The position numbers were made by a program, and so were the translations under genes. 34,850 bases of DNA from Candidatus Methylopumilus universalis. Its GTDB lineage: Bacteria > Pseudomonadota > Gammaproteobacteria > Burkholderiales > Methylophilaceae. Positions within the stretch are counted from its first letter, which is position 1. Each line of letters opens with the position of its first letter. Of this stretch, positions 1 to 6,430 are shown in pieces. The DNA lies in contig CAMCTR010000004.1 in the NCBI GenBank assembly GCA_945878605.1, positions 1 to 34,850 of the forward strand, read 5' to 3'. The notes under the pieces are model-generated. The model saw only the letters and a list, made by a program, of their open reading frames with translations, was not told where the DNA came from and did not search any database.

Positions 1-2283
1 TTAACCATGGCGGGCTTGGAGGTTGAAGGCCTAGATGGCGTTGGGGCTGAGTTCACCAAAGTAGTAATTGCTGAAATTGTCAGTGCAGAAAAACATCCTG
101 ATGCTGATCGCTTGCAACTGCTTAAAGTGAATATTGGGGCTGCAGAGCCACTGCAAATCGTCTGCGGTGCAAGTAATGCTCGCGTTGGTATCAAAGCGCC
201 TTGCGCATTAGTTGGTGCTGTCTTGCCAGGCTTTGAAATCAAACAAGCCAAAGTGCGCGGCGTTGAGTCATTTGGCATGATGTGTTCAGAGAAAGAGCTT
301 GGCTTGGCTGCCGAGAGCGCTGGCATTTTAGAACTGCCAGCAGATGCGCCTGTTGGGCAAGATATTCGCGAGTTTCTGGGCTTAAACGATCAATTATTTA
401 CGCTTAAACTCACGCCCAACCGCAGCGACTGTTTGAGTCTTGTTGGGATTGCGCGTGAAGTAGCCGCACTCACTGGCGCTGAGTTGGCGTTGCCTAATGC
501 AAAAGCGGTAAAAGCAACGATCGATGACGCCAAGTCAGTCAGCGTTGCTGATAAAGAGGCTTGCGCGATTTATTCAGGCCGTATGGTTAAGGGCGTTAAT
601 GCTAAAGCAATAACGCCTTCATGGATGGTGCGCCGATTAGCGCGGAGTGGCTTACATAGTATTAGCGCCATTGTTGATATTACGAATTACGTATTACTTG
701 AGCTTGGTCAGCCTATGCATGCATTTGATGCGTCGAAACTCTCTGGTGACATTGATGTGCGCTGGGCAAGTCAGGGCGAAGAGATTGTTTTGCTTAATCA
801 GCAAAGGGTGAAGCTAGATAAAGACATGTTGGTGATTGCCGATAATAGCGGCGCGATTGCGTTTGCAGGCGTCATGGGCGGGGCATCGACAGCGGTTTCA
901 GATAGTACGCAAGATATTTTCTTGGAAAGTGCTTTCTTTACGCCTGATACAATTGCCGGCAAAGGTCGCCGTTTCGGTATTAGTACAGACTCATCTTATC
1001 GCTTTGAGCGTGGCGTGGACTTTGGCAGAACATTACAAGCGTTAGAACGCGCGACTGCGTTAGTGCTGGAGATTTGCGGCGGTCAAGCGGGCCCTGTGAC
1101 ATCAGTGAACGGCACGTTGCCAGTGCGCGTGCCTACAAAGCTTCGCATGGCGAAATTGAATTCAATTCTAGGTATTACTTTAGAAGAAAACCTAGTGGCG
1201 AAGTTGTTCGATCAGCTTGGCTTTGAGTATCACTTAAAAGCCGGGGTGCTTGAAGTGTCACCGCCCAGCTATCGTTTTGATATCGAGCGTGAAGAAGATT
1301 TGATTGAAGAAATCGCACGCTTACATGGCTACGACAACATCCCTGCAATTGCCCCAGTGGCTGATTTGCGCATGTTGCCTGACGCTGAAGTTCGCGCTTC
1401 ATGCCATGTTTTTCAAGATGCATTAGTTGCTAATGATTACCAAGAGGTTGTGACTTATAGCTTTGTGGATGAAAGCTGGGAGCGTGACTTATTAGCGAAT
1501 GCCACCCCAATTAAGCTGAAGAATCCAATTGCGAGCAACTTGAGCGTTATGCGCTCGTCCATTTGGGGCGGCTTGCTTGATGTCTTGGTTTATAACCTTA
1601 ATCGTCAACAAACGCGCGTGCGCTTGTTTGAAATCGGTGCAACTTATCATCATGCCGAAAATAACACTTATACTGAAACGAAGTGTATTTCGGGATTGGC
1701 CTATGGTGATGCTCTCCCTGAGCAATGGGGCGAGGGTGCGCGCAGTGTTGATTTTTACGATGTAAAAGCCGATGTAGATCATTTAACATTTGGACGTGCA
1801 GAATATATTGCAACTGAACACCCAGCATTGCATCCAGGCCAAAGCGCAAAAGTCATGCTGAATGGTAAAGTGATTGGTTGGATTGGTAAGCTCCATCCTA
1901 AATGGCAACAGCATTATCAATTGCCAAAAGGCGCGATATTGTTTGAGCTGGATTTTGCCGCATTACGGCAAAGCAAAGTGCCGACTTATTCAGAAGTTTC
2001 TAAATTTCCACCGATTCGTCGGGACATGGCAGTATTGGTTGATGAAAGCGTTTCAGTGGCTCAATTGCTTAGTGCAATACAGAGTGCACAGCTTGAGTTT
2101 ATGAGTGATGTTGGCTTGTTTGATGTATACCGTGGCAAGGGCGTTCCTGATGGTAAGAAAAGTCTTGCATTCTTAGTATCCATGCAGTCTAGCGACAAGT
2201 CGCTGACAGATGCTGACGCAGATAAAGCAATGAATGGTATCTTGGAAATAGTCAAAAATCGGTTTGGGGCTGAATTAAGATAA
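1..2283 (+). CDS. pheT: Phenylalanine--tRNA ligase beta subunit, 5'-truncated by window edge
   Basis: The beta subunit of the alpha2beta2 phenylalanyl-tRNA synthetase, which charges tRNA-Phe in the cytoplasm. The reading frame is open from base 1 (Leu-Thr-Met-Ala-Gly-Leu-Glu-Val-Glu), and family members normally have roughly 30 residues before the MAGLEVEGLD motif. The ATG at 7 is therefore internal and the true start lies upstream. About 760 codons are present, against a usual length near 790-800. In order there is the EMAP-like tRNA-binding domain (KHPDADRLQLLKV), the B3/B4 editing region (LTPNRSDCLS, ITNYVLLELGQPMHAFDA), the B5 domain, the catalytic-like core, and the C-terminal ferredoxin-fold anticodon-binding domain (SKFPPIRRDMAVLVDE). 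ihfA follows, the usual pheST-ihfA order, so pheS should lie immediately to the left. The identification is very secure. Confidence 0.97.
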   Translation, partial: LTMAGLEVEGLDGVGAEFTKVVIAEIVSAEKHPDADRLQLLKVNIGAAEPLQIVCGASNARVGIKAPCALVGAVLPGFEIKQAKVRGVESFGMMCSEKELGLAAESAGILELPADAPVGQDIREFLGLNDQLFTLKLTPNRSDCLSLVGIAREVAALTGAELALPNAKAVKATIDDAKSVSVADKEACAIYSGRMVKGVNAKAITPSWMVRRLARSGLHSISAIVDITNYVLLELGQPMHAFDASKLSGDIDVRWASQGEEIVLLNQQRVKLDKDMLVIADNSGAIAFAGVMGGASTAVSDSTQDIFLESAFFTPDTIAGKGRRFGISTDSSYRFERGVDFGRTLQALERATALVLEICGGQAGPVTSVNGTLPVRVPTKLRMAKLNSILGITLEENLVAKLFDQLGFEYHLKAGVLEVSPPSYRFDIEREEDLIEEIARLHGYDNIPAIAPVADLRMLPDAEVRASCHVFQDALVANDYQEVVTYSFVDESWERDLLANATPIKLKNPIASNLSVMRSSIWGGLLDVLVYNLNRQQTRVRLFEIGATYHHAENNTYTETKCISGLAYGDALPEQWGEGARSVDFYDVKADVDHLTFGRAEYIATEHPALHPGQSAKVMLNGKVIGWIGKLHPKWQQHYQLPKGAILFELDFAALRQSKVPTYSEVSKFPPIRRDMAVLVDESVSVAQLLSAIQSAQLEFMSDVGLFDVYRGKGVPDGKKSLAFLVSMQSSDKSLTDADADKAMNGILEIVKNRFGAELR

Positions 2284-2370
2284 CTACCAAAGTAATTGTT
2301 ATAAAACACTAAGTATTGTTAAATAATGTTAAATCGTAGTATATTAGAATAATATTATCGGTAACATTTT

Positions 2371-2430
2371 TATAGATAATCTTAGATAATCTTAGATAAT
2401 CTTAGATAATCTTAGATAATCTTAGATAAG
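2371..2430. repeat. Tandem 10-bp repeat upstream of ihfA
   Basis: Five consecutive copies of CTTAGATAAT occupy 2381-2430, the last ending in G instead of T. They are preceded by a degenerate copy, TATAGATAAT, at 2371-2380. The period equals about one DNA helical turn. Each unit contains GATAAT, one base away from the sigma-70 -10 consensus TATAAT. The array ends 15 bases before the ihfA ATG. It is too short, and has no spacers, to be a CRISPR. It may be a variable-number repeat affecting ihfA expression, but that is inference. Confidence 0.95.
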
Positions 2431-2432
2431 CA

Positions 2433-2438
2433 GCGGGG
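2433..2438 (+). promoter_or_regulatory. Ribosome binding site deciding the ihfA start
   Basis: GCGGGG lies 7 bases before the ATG at 2446. An in-frame TTG at 2440 is too close to it. The ATG at 2446 also matches the usual IHF-alpha N-terminus (M-x-LTKA). Confidence 0.5.
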
Positions 2439-2445
2439 ATTGGGC

Positions 2446-2748
2446 ATGACACTTACAAAAGCAGATATGGCGGAATTGTTATTCGACCAAGTTGGTTTGA
2501 ATAAACGAGAAGCTAAAGATATGGTAGAAGCGTTTTTTGAAGAGATTCGCGTGACTTTAGAGACGGGCGATACTGTAAAGCTCTCGGGCTTCGGTAATTT
2601 TGAATTACGCAAAAAATCAGAGCGTCCAGGCCGCAATCCTAAAACGGGCGAGGAAATTCCAATCACTGCACGTCGTGTTGTTACTTTTCATGCCAGTCAA
2701 AAGTTGAAAAGTAAGGTAGATGAAACTTATGGCGGAGCAAGTACTTAA
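2446..2748 (+). CDS. ihfA: Integration host factor subunit alpha
   Basis: A DNA-bending nucleoid protein that pairs with IhfB and bends DNA sharply at specific sites in recombination, replication and transcription. The 100-residue product matches the family length. It starts [15 protein letters not shown] and carries the DNA-binding beta-arm signature [12 protein letters not shown] followed by ITARRVVTF, diagnostic of IHF-alpha over HU. The start at 2446 is chosen by homology. Upstream are pheT (about 160 bp away) and a 10-bp tandem repeat that may hold its own promoter. Downstream, the MerR-family gene overlaps its last 29 bases, implying co-transcription. Confidence 0.97.
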   Translation: MTLTKADMAELLFDQVGLNKREAKDMVEAFFEEIRVTLETGDTVKLSGFGNFELRKKSERPGRNPKTGEEIPITARRVVTFHASQKLKSKVDETYGGAST

Positions 2749-3145
2749 TATTGAGCTTCCACCAATCCCAGCAAAGCGCTATTTCACCATCGGTGAAGTA
2801 AGTGAACTTTGTGGGGTTAAGCCGCACGTCTTAAGATACTGGGAGCAAGAGTTTACTCAACTTAGCCCAGTCAAACGTCGTGGTAACCGCCGTTACTACC
2901 AGCACCACGAAGTGCTCCTTATTCGCCGTATTCGAGCACTTTTATATGACGATGGCTTCACTATAAACGGCGCACGCAATTTGCTTGATGCAAAAGGTAG
3001 ATTAAAGTCTGATAAGAACAAAGCACCAGAGGGCGAAGCTGGTGAAGCATTAAACAATGCCCCCTTAAGTCAAGATTCATCTGTTGATGTACAGGTTCTG
3101 CATAACGAGCTAGCTGAAATCTCAGCGATTCTCAAAGTTGATTAG
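2720..3145 (+). CDS. MerR-family transcriptional regulator
   Basis: A DNA-binding regulator of the short MerR family that habitually follows ihfA in beta- and gammaproteobacteria; its target is unknown. The winged helix-turn-helix is at about residues 20-85 ([22 protein letters not shown], abbreviated here to its key residues F22-T23-I24 and R40-Y41-W42), followed by RRGNRRYY. The C-terminal third is polar and probably forms a short dimerisation helix. No cysteine-rich metal-sensing loop is visible. The start could be ATG 2720 or ATG 2729. An AAGG at 2713-2716 is too close to the first and rather far from the second, so the choice is open. It overlaps ihfA and is followed by a hairpin at 3173-3197. 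Confidence 0.9.
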   Translation: MKLMAEQVLNIELPPIPAKRYFTIGEVSELCGVKPHVLRYWEQEFTQLSPVKRRGNRRYYQHHEVLLIRRIRALLYDDGFTINGARNLLDAKGRLKSDKNKAPEGEAGEALNNAPLSQDSSVDVQVLHNELAEISAILKVD

Positions 3146-3172
3146 TAAACTTTCTTAAGTTTAACTTACTTA

Positions 3173-3204
3173 GAAGCCTCAGATTGTCTGGGGCTTCGTC
3201 ATCT
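3173..3204 (+). terminator. Hairpin after merR gene, possible terminator
   Basis: GAAGCCTCAG (3173-3182) and CTGGGGCTTC (3188-3197) pair over 10 bp, with one G-U, around a 5-base loop. There is no clear T-tract afterwards, so it may be a weak terminator or only an RNA structure. Confidence 0.5.
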
Positions 3205-3217
3205 CCAGCCTTTCAGC

Positions 3218-3223
3218 TATAAT
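3218..3223 (+). promoter_or_regulatory. Candidate -10 box for tRNA-Pro
   Basis: A perfect TATAAT lies 31 bases before the tRNA 5' end. The hexamer at -35 (TTCGTC, 3195-3200, spacer 17) is weak and overlaps the preceding hairpin. Confidence 0.5.
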
Positions 3224-3230
3224 TCAAGTC

Positions 3231-3248
3231 TTGTTGCGAAAGCAACAA
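3231..3248 (+). other. Stem-loop with GAAA tetraloop in tRNA-Pro leader
   Basis: TTGTTGC (3231-3237) and GCAACAA (3242-3248) form a perfect 7-bp stem closed by the GNRA tetraloop GAAA. It sits in the predicted 5' leader, 6 bases before the mature tRNA. Confidence 0.8.
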
Positions 3249-3254
3249 CAGGTT

Positions 3255-3331
3255 CGGGGCGTAGCGCAGCCTGGTAGCGTACTTGTCTGGGGGACAAGGG
3301 GTCGCAAGTTCAAATCTTGCCGTTCCGACCA
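3255..3331 (+). tRNA. tRNA-Pro(GGG)
   Basis: A 77-base cloverleaf read by eye. The acceptor CGGGGCG pairs with CGTTCCG including two G-U pairs. The D-arm is GCGCAGCCTGGTAGCG, typical of tRNA-Pro. The anticodon stem is CTTGT/ACAAG with loop CTGGGGG, giving anticodon GGG. The T-loop is TTCAAAT, and the discriminator A plus CCA are encoded. It decodes CCC/CCU. The closest known form is the proL-type tRNA. Confidence 0.95.
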
Positions 3332-3360
3332 ATTAAAACGATGAGTTGTAAAATCACAAG

Positions 3361-3382
3361 GCCAGCCTAGTGCTGGTTTTCT
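3361..3382 (+). terminator. Rho-independent terminator after tRNA-Pro
   Basis: CCAGC (3362-3366) pairs with GCTGG (3372-3376) around a 5-base loop, followed by TTTT. It just touches the 3' end of the convergent lipoprotein gene. Confidence 0.55.
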
Positions 3383-3614
3383 ACTTAATTGCACAATGCC
3401 TTTTAAAATCACTTTCTGTGTTTTCTAAGCCTTTTTCTTTTTCCAATTCCCAAGACCTCACACATTTATTTTCTTTGCCGCACCATTGATAGCCGGCAGA
3501 TGGGATGCAACCATGTGCATCTTTGTCGCCACCAACCATAGTGGGTGGTTTTGCTTTGCAGGCGGTGATGGTGCTGAGTAAAACAGCAATTAATAGAAAG
3601 TAGCGTTTCTTCAT
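3381..3614 (-). CDS. Small cysteine-containing lipoprotein, function unknown
   Basis: A 77-residue product with a lipoprotein signal peptide: MKKR, a hydrophobic stretch, then the lipobox ITAC with the acylated Cys at residue 19. The mature part carries the motif [19 protein letters not shown] and a final Cys near the end, giving four Cys that could form two disulfides. This GC-x-x-SAGY-x-WC pattern occurs in other small proteobacterial envelope proteins, but I know no function for it. It follows the aldolase gene with no gap, the aldolase stop abutting this start, so it is probably the third gene of the mtnA-aldolase operon. Its link to that pathway is unclear. Confidence 0.75.
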   Translation of the reverse strand: MKKRYFLLIAVLLSTITACKAKPPTMVGGDKDAHGCIPSAGYQWCGKENKCVRSWELEKEKGLENTESDFKRHCAIK

Positions 3615-4244
3615 TTATTGATTCCAGTTGCCATAGCCTTTAAATTGATCAAAAACGGCACGCATTTCTTCAGCACTTAAAATGGATGGCTTGCCTATTT
3701 GAAGCGCGCGCCAATATTGTTCACACAAAGTTTCTACCTCCAAAGCCACATCTAAGGCTTGTTGCAAACTCTTACCGACAGCAATCATGCCGTGATTGGC
3801 AAGTAAGCAAGCACGACGGTCTTTGAGCGCTTCAATTGCACTATCAGATAATTTTTGCGTACCAAATAAAGCGTAGTCACTACAGCGGATAGAATCACCA
3901 CCTACGACGGCTATCATATAGTGGAAGGCAGGAATCTCAAGTCGTAAAGTTGCAAGCGTGGTCGCAAACATGGAATGCGTATGAATCACCGCGCCTACTT
4001 CAGGCCTAGCTTGATAAATGTCGCGATGAAAGCGCCATTCAGAAGATGGCTTGCCCGCGTCAATCGCTTCGCCGTGCAGATTCATTTCAACCAAGCTGTT
4101 AGCGCTCATTTCATTGATAGGCATCCCAGATGGTGTGATTAAAAATCCATCGCCATGCCGCTTGCTGGCGTTGCCAGATGTTCCTTGGTTAAGGCTAAGT
4201 GCTTGAAGTGCTAATGTGCTGTTAAGCAGATCTTCACGTGACAT
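3615..4244 (-). CDS. Class II (fuculose-phosphate-type) aldolase, candidate 5-methylthioribulose/5-deoxyribulose-1-phosphate aldolase
   Basis: A zinc-dependent class II aldolase of 209 residues. Seen in the sequence: NQGTSGN, LITPSGMP, SSEWRFH with E69, the Zn ligands H88 and H90 (HTHS) and H151 (ANHG), Y109, F127 and a C-terminal Tyr in KGYG. Recalling E. coli FucA, its catalytic residues E73, H92, H94, H155, Y113 and F131 all align with a constant offset of four. The overall resemblance is much closer to FucA than to MtnB dehydratase, which lacks the SSEWRFH and HYMIA blocks. It is encoded directly after an MtnA-type isomerase. The likely role is therefore the aldolase of the DHAP shunt (called Ald2 or DrdA), giving DHAP plus an aldehyde. 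An MtnB annotation is the alternative. Family is certain; substrate is inferred. Confidence 0.85.
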   Translation of the reverse strand: MSREDLLNSTLALQALSLNQGTSGNASKRHGDGFLITPSGMPINEMSANSLVEMNLHGEAIDAGKPSSEWRFHRDIYQARPEVGAVIHTHSMFATTLATLRLEIPAFHYMIAVVGGDSIRCSDYALFGTQKLSDSAIEALKDRRACLLANHGMIAVGKSLQQALDVALEVETLCEQYWRALQIGKPSILSAEEMRAVFDQFKGYGNWNQ

Positions 4245-4253
4245 AACGCTCTC

Positions 4254-5354
4254 TTATCTGAATAGTTGTTTTAGATTGCTCGGGTTGGTTACGCCGCGCT
4301 CGGTAATGATGCCCGTGACTAAACGTGCTGGCGTGAGATCAAATGCCGGATTGAGCGCATGACTTTGCTCTGGGGTAACGCGCACAGTTTGAATAGTGCC
4401 GTCGCTAGCTAGGCCTGTCACATAACTCACCTCATCCGCGTCGCGCATTTCAATCTCAATATCACTGCGCCCATCTTTTATCGTCCAGTCAATCGTAGGG
4501 GAGGGAACGGCCGCATAAAAAGGAATGTTATTGTCGAAGGCCGCTAAGGCTTTAAGATAAGTGCCTATTTTATTGCAGACGTCACCTGTACTTGTGACGC
4601 GGTCTGCGCCAACAATCACCATGTCCACTTGACCGTGTTGCATTAGGTGGCCGCCAGCATTATCGCTGATGATGGTGTGCGGAATGCCATGCTTGCCTAG
4701 TTCCCATGCTGTCAGGCTTGCGCCTTGGTTGCGGGGGCGTGTTTCATCGACCCAAATGTGGATGCTCATGCCTGCATCATGCGCGGCGTAAATAGGCGCT
4801 AGCGCTGTGCCCCAGTCTACGGTCGCTAGCCAGCCAGCGTTACAATGGGTCAAAATATTGAAAGATTCATTTGTGTTTTTTGCTGAGGCCGCCTGTATCA
4901 AAGCTAAGCCATGCTGACCGATAGCATGATTGATTTGCTCATCTTCATCGCAAATTAGCGCGGCTTCGCGCCAAGCGGCTTGATTGCGGGCTTCTGAAGG
5001 CAACACAGCTAAAACACTTTGCATACGGTTCACGGCCCAACGCAAATTTATAGCGGTGGGTCGGCTTTGTAATAAAGCTTTTGCAGACTTTTCTATATGG
5101 AGATCACTGACATTTTCTTGCACAGCAAGTGCCATTCCATAAGCGGCGGCTGCACCAATTAATGGAGCGCCTCTAACTTGCATGGTCTTAATGGCGACAA
5201 TCATTTCATCTAGATTTGTTAATTCTTTGACTTCGAAGCGATGTGGAAGGATCGTTTGGTCGATGATACCGACGGAAAAAATTGCATCATTTTTGGGCGA
5301 GTCCGCACCAGTAATGGGCCATATGGTTCGGTAGACTTTTTCGTCAATTTTCAA
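4254..5354 (-). CDS. mtnA: S-methyl-5-thioribose-1-phosphate isomerase (or 5-deoxyribose-1-phosphate isomerase)
   Basis: Converts 5-methylthioribose-1-phosphate, and in some bacteria 5-deoxyribose-1-phosphate, to the ribulose-1-phosphate; an eIF2B-like fold. The 366 residues include MQVRGAPLIGAAAAYG, THCNAGWLA with the catalytic-type Cys, WVDETRPRNQGASLTAWEL, VIVGADRVTSTGDVCNKIGTY with the catalytic-type Asp, and the C-terminal YAAVPSPTIDW. The start is a TTG at 5354 with a good AAGGGAA ribosome site at 5361-5367; the resulting N-terminus M-K-I-D-E-K-V-Y-R-T-I-W matches relatives. The next gene is a FucA-type aldolase 9 bp downstream. No MTA phosphorylase or methylthioribose kinase is in the window, so the substrate source is elsewhere in the genome. 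Confidence 0.92.
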   Translation of the reverse strand: MKIDEKVYRTIWPITGADSPKNDAIFSVGIIDQTILPHRFEVKELTNLDEMIVAIKTMQVRGAPLIGAAAAYGMALAVQENVSDLHIEKSAKALLQSRPTAINLRWAVNRMQSVLAVLPSEARNQAAWREAALICDEDEQINHAIGQHGLALIQAASAKNTNESFNILTHCNAGWLATVDWGTALAPIYAAHDAGMSIHIWVDETRPRNQGASLTAWELGKHGIPHTIISDNAGGHLMQHGQVDMVIVGADRVTSTGDVCNKIGTYLKALAAFDNNIPFYAAVPSPTIDWTIKDGRSDIEIEMRDADEVSYVTGLASDGTIQTVRVTPEQSHALNPAFDLTPARLVTGIITERGVTNPSNLKQLFR

Positions 5355-5360
5355 GTGAAA

Positions 5361-5367
5361 TTCCCTT
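5361..5367 (-). promoter_or_regulatory. Ribosome binding site for the TTG start of mtnA
   Basis: AAGGGAA on the minus strand ends 6 bases before the TTG codon. It supports the non-ATG start. Confidence 0.75.
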
Positions 5368-5431
5368 AAATATTTATTAAATTTTTAAATATTTTTCTTG
5401 CATTTTTTCTACGCTTAAAAACACTCAAAAC

Positions 5432-5466
5432 CTATCCACAAAAACTGTGGATAAAACTGTGGATAC
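5432..5466. promoter_or_regulatory. Cluster of three DnaA-box-like sites
   Basis: TGTGGATAA at 5446-5454 is a perfect DnaA box (TTATCCACA) on the minus strand. CTATCCACA at 5432-5440 (plus) and TGTGGATAC at 5458-5466 (minus) each differ from it by one base. The first two form the inverted repeat TATCCACA-AAAAC-TGTGGATA. AT-rich DNA flanks both sides (5360-5420 and 5495-5550). The cluster lies between tatD and mtnA, upstream of mtnA. On the minus strand the inverted repeat is followed by a loosely T-rich stretch, so a weak terminator is a possible alternative. Confidence 0.65.
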
Positions 5467-5599
5467 CTGTGACTTAAAAGTGTAACTTACGATTTCGTAT
5501 AGGTTTTTTTAAAACGCTCATTTTTTAATCTATTATTTAACCTATTAAAAACAGTAACTTGTTAGACTGGTGTTGATTCTTAAGGGCATTTAAGATTTG

Positions 5600-6415
5600 T
5601 TAATGTATCACCTGAGGTCGTGTGAATAACTTTGCCAAGTTTGGCATAATTTCTATTGCGTTGTTCGTAGTCATTTCAGTCACTTGAGTGTGATTTATAT
5701 GCCTTAGCGAGGCGATCAATTCTGAAATTTTTAACAATTGATTTGGACTGTTTCTTTTGTCATTTTGTAGCCATTCTGGAGGAATATCTGGTGCATCTGT
5801 TTCAAGCACAACAGACTCAAGTGGAAGCGAAGAAACGAGCTCCCGAATGTTTAAGGCGCGAGAGTAAGTCAGTGCACCGCCAAAGCCTAATTTAAATCCT
5901 AAATCGATAAAAAAATCTGCTTGCTGACGGCTGCCATTAAATGCATGGGCAATGCCGCCGCGCAATTTGTGTTTGCGTAAATGTTTCAAAATATCGTCAA
6001 TAGCACGTCGACCATGCAAAATGACAGGCAAGTCATATTGTTTGGCAATTTTGAGTTGTTCTACAAAGTAATGCTCTTGTAATGCTTTGTTGTAATCTGC
6101 AATAAAGTAATCTAAGCCTATCTCGCCGATGGCGACTGGTGGATGTTCGCTTTGCAGCTGATGGGCGACTTCTTGTTCTAGAAACGCTAAATCCTCTTCT
6201 TGAGATGTTGCCACATACATAGGATGAATGCCCAGCGCATGGGCGCAACATGAATGGGTTTGAGCAAGCGCTGTCACTGCGACAAAGTTGCTGCGATGAA
6301 CTGCAGGCACGACCATCATTTTAATATTGTTGTTAAGCGCGTCTTGAATAACGCTTTCACGGTCTGCCTCGAATTCAGCAGCATCAAGGTGGCAGTGAGT
6401 GTCAATGAGCGCCAT
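5600..6415 (-). CDS. tatD: TatD-family metal-dependent DNase
   Basis: A TIM-barrel metallohydrolase of 271 residues, normal for the family. Proteins of this family act as 3'-5' exonucleases on DNA or RNA and in quality control. Visible metal ligands are H7 and H9 (IDTHCHLD), the Glu of GEIGLDYF, the His of ILHGR, the His of GIAHAFNG and the Asp of LETDAPD. The start at 6415 gives the standard MALIDTHCHL. It lies 15 bp after ribD on the same strand, at the end of the glyA-nrdR-ribD run. TatD, YcfH and YjjV paralogues are hard to separate by eye, so the symbol is approximate. Confidence 0.88.
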   Translation of the reverse strand: MALIDTHCHLDAAEFEADRESVIQDALNNNIKMMVVPAVHRSNFVAVTALAQTHSCCAHALGIHPMYVATSQEEDLAFLEQEVAHQLQSEHPPVAIGEIGLDYFIADYNKALQEHYFVEQLKIAKQYDLPVILHGRRAIDDILKHLRKHKLRGGIAHAFNGSRQQADFFIDLGFKLGFGGALTYSRALNIRELVSSLPLESVVLETDAPDIPPEWLQNDKRNSPNQLLKISELIASLRHINHTQVTEMTTNNAIEIMPNLAKLFTRPQVIH

Positions 6416-6430
6416 ATTGTTTTTTTATCT

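Noticed and set aside
2371-2430. Possible CRISPR or IHF autoregulatory array
   Set aside because: Units are 10 bp and contiguous, without spacers, so it is not a CRISPR. The sequence does not match the IHF core WATCAA-N4-TTR well enough to claim binding.
3615-4244. Annotation as MtnB methylthioribulose-1-phosphate dehydratase
   Set aside because: SSEWRFH, HYMIA and the constant offset to FucA catalytic residues favour the aldolase family.
5360-5560. Chromosomal origin oriC at the DnaA boxes
   Set aside because: There is no dnaA, dnaN, gidA or other origin-linked gene nearby, and only three boxes; a regulatory or titration site is a safer reading.
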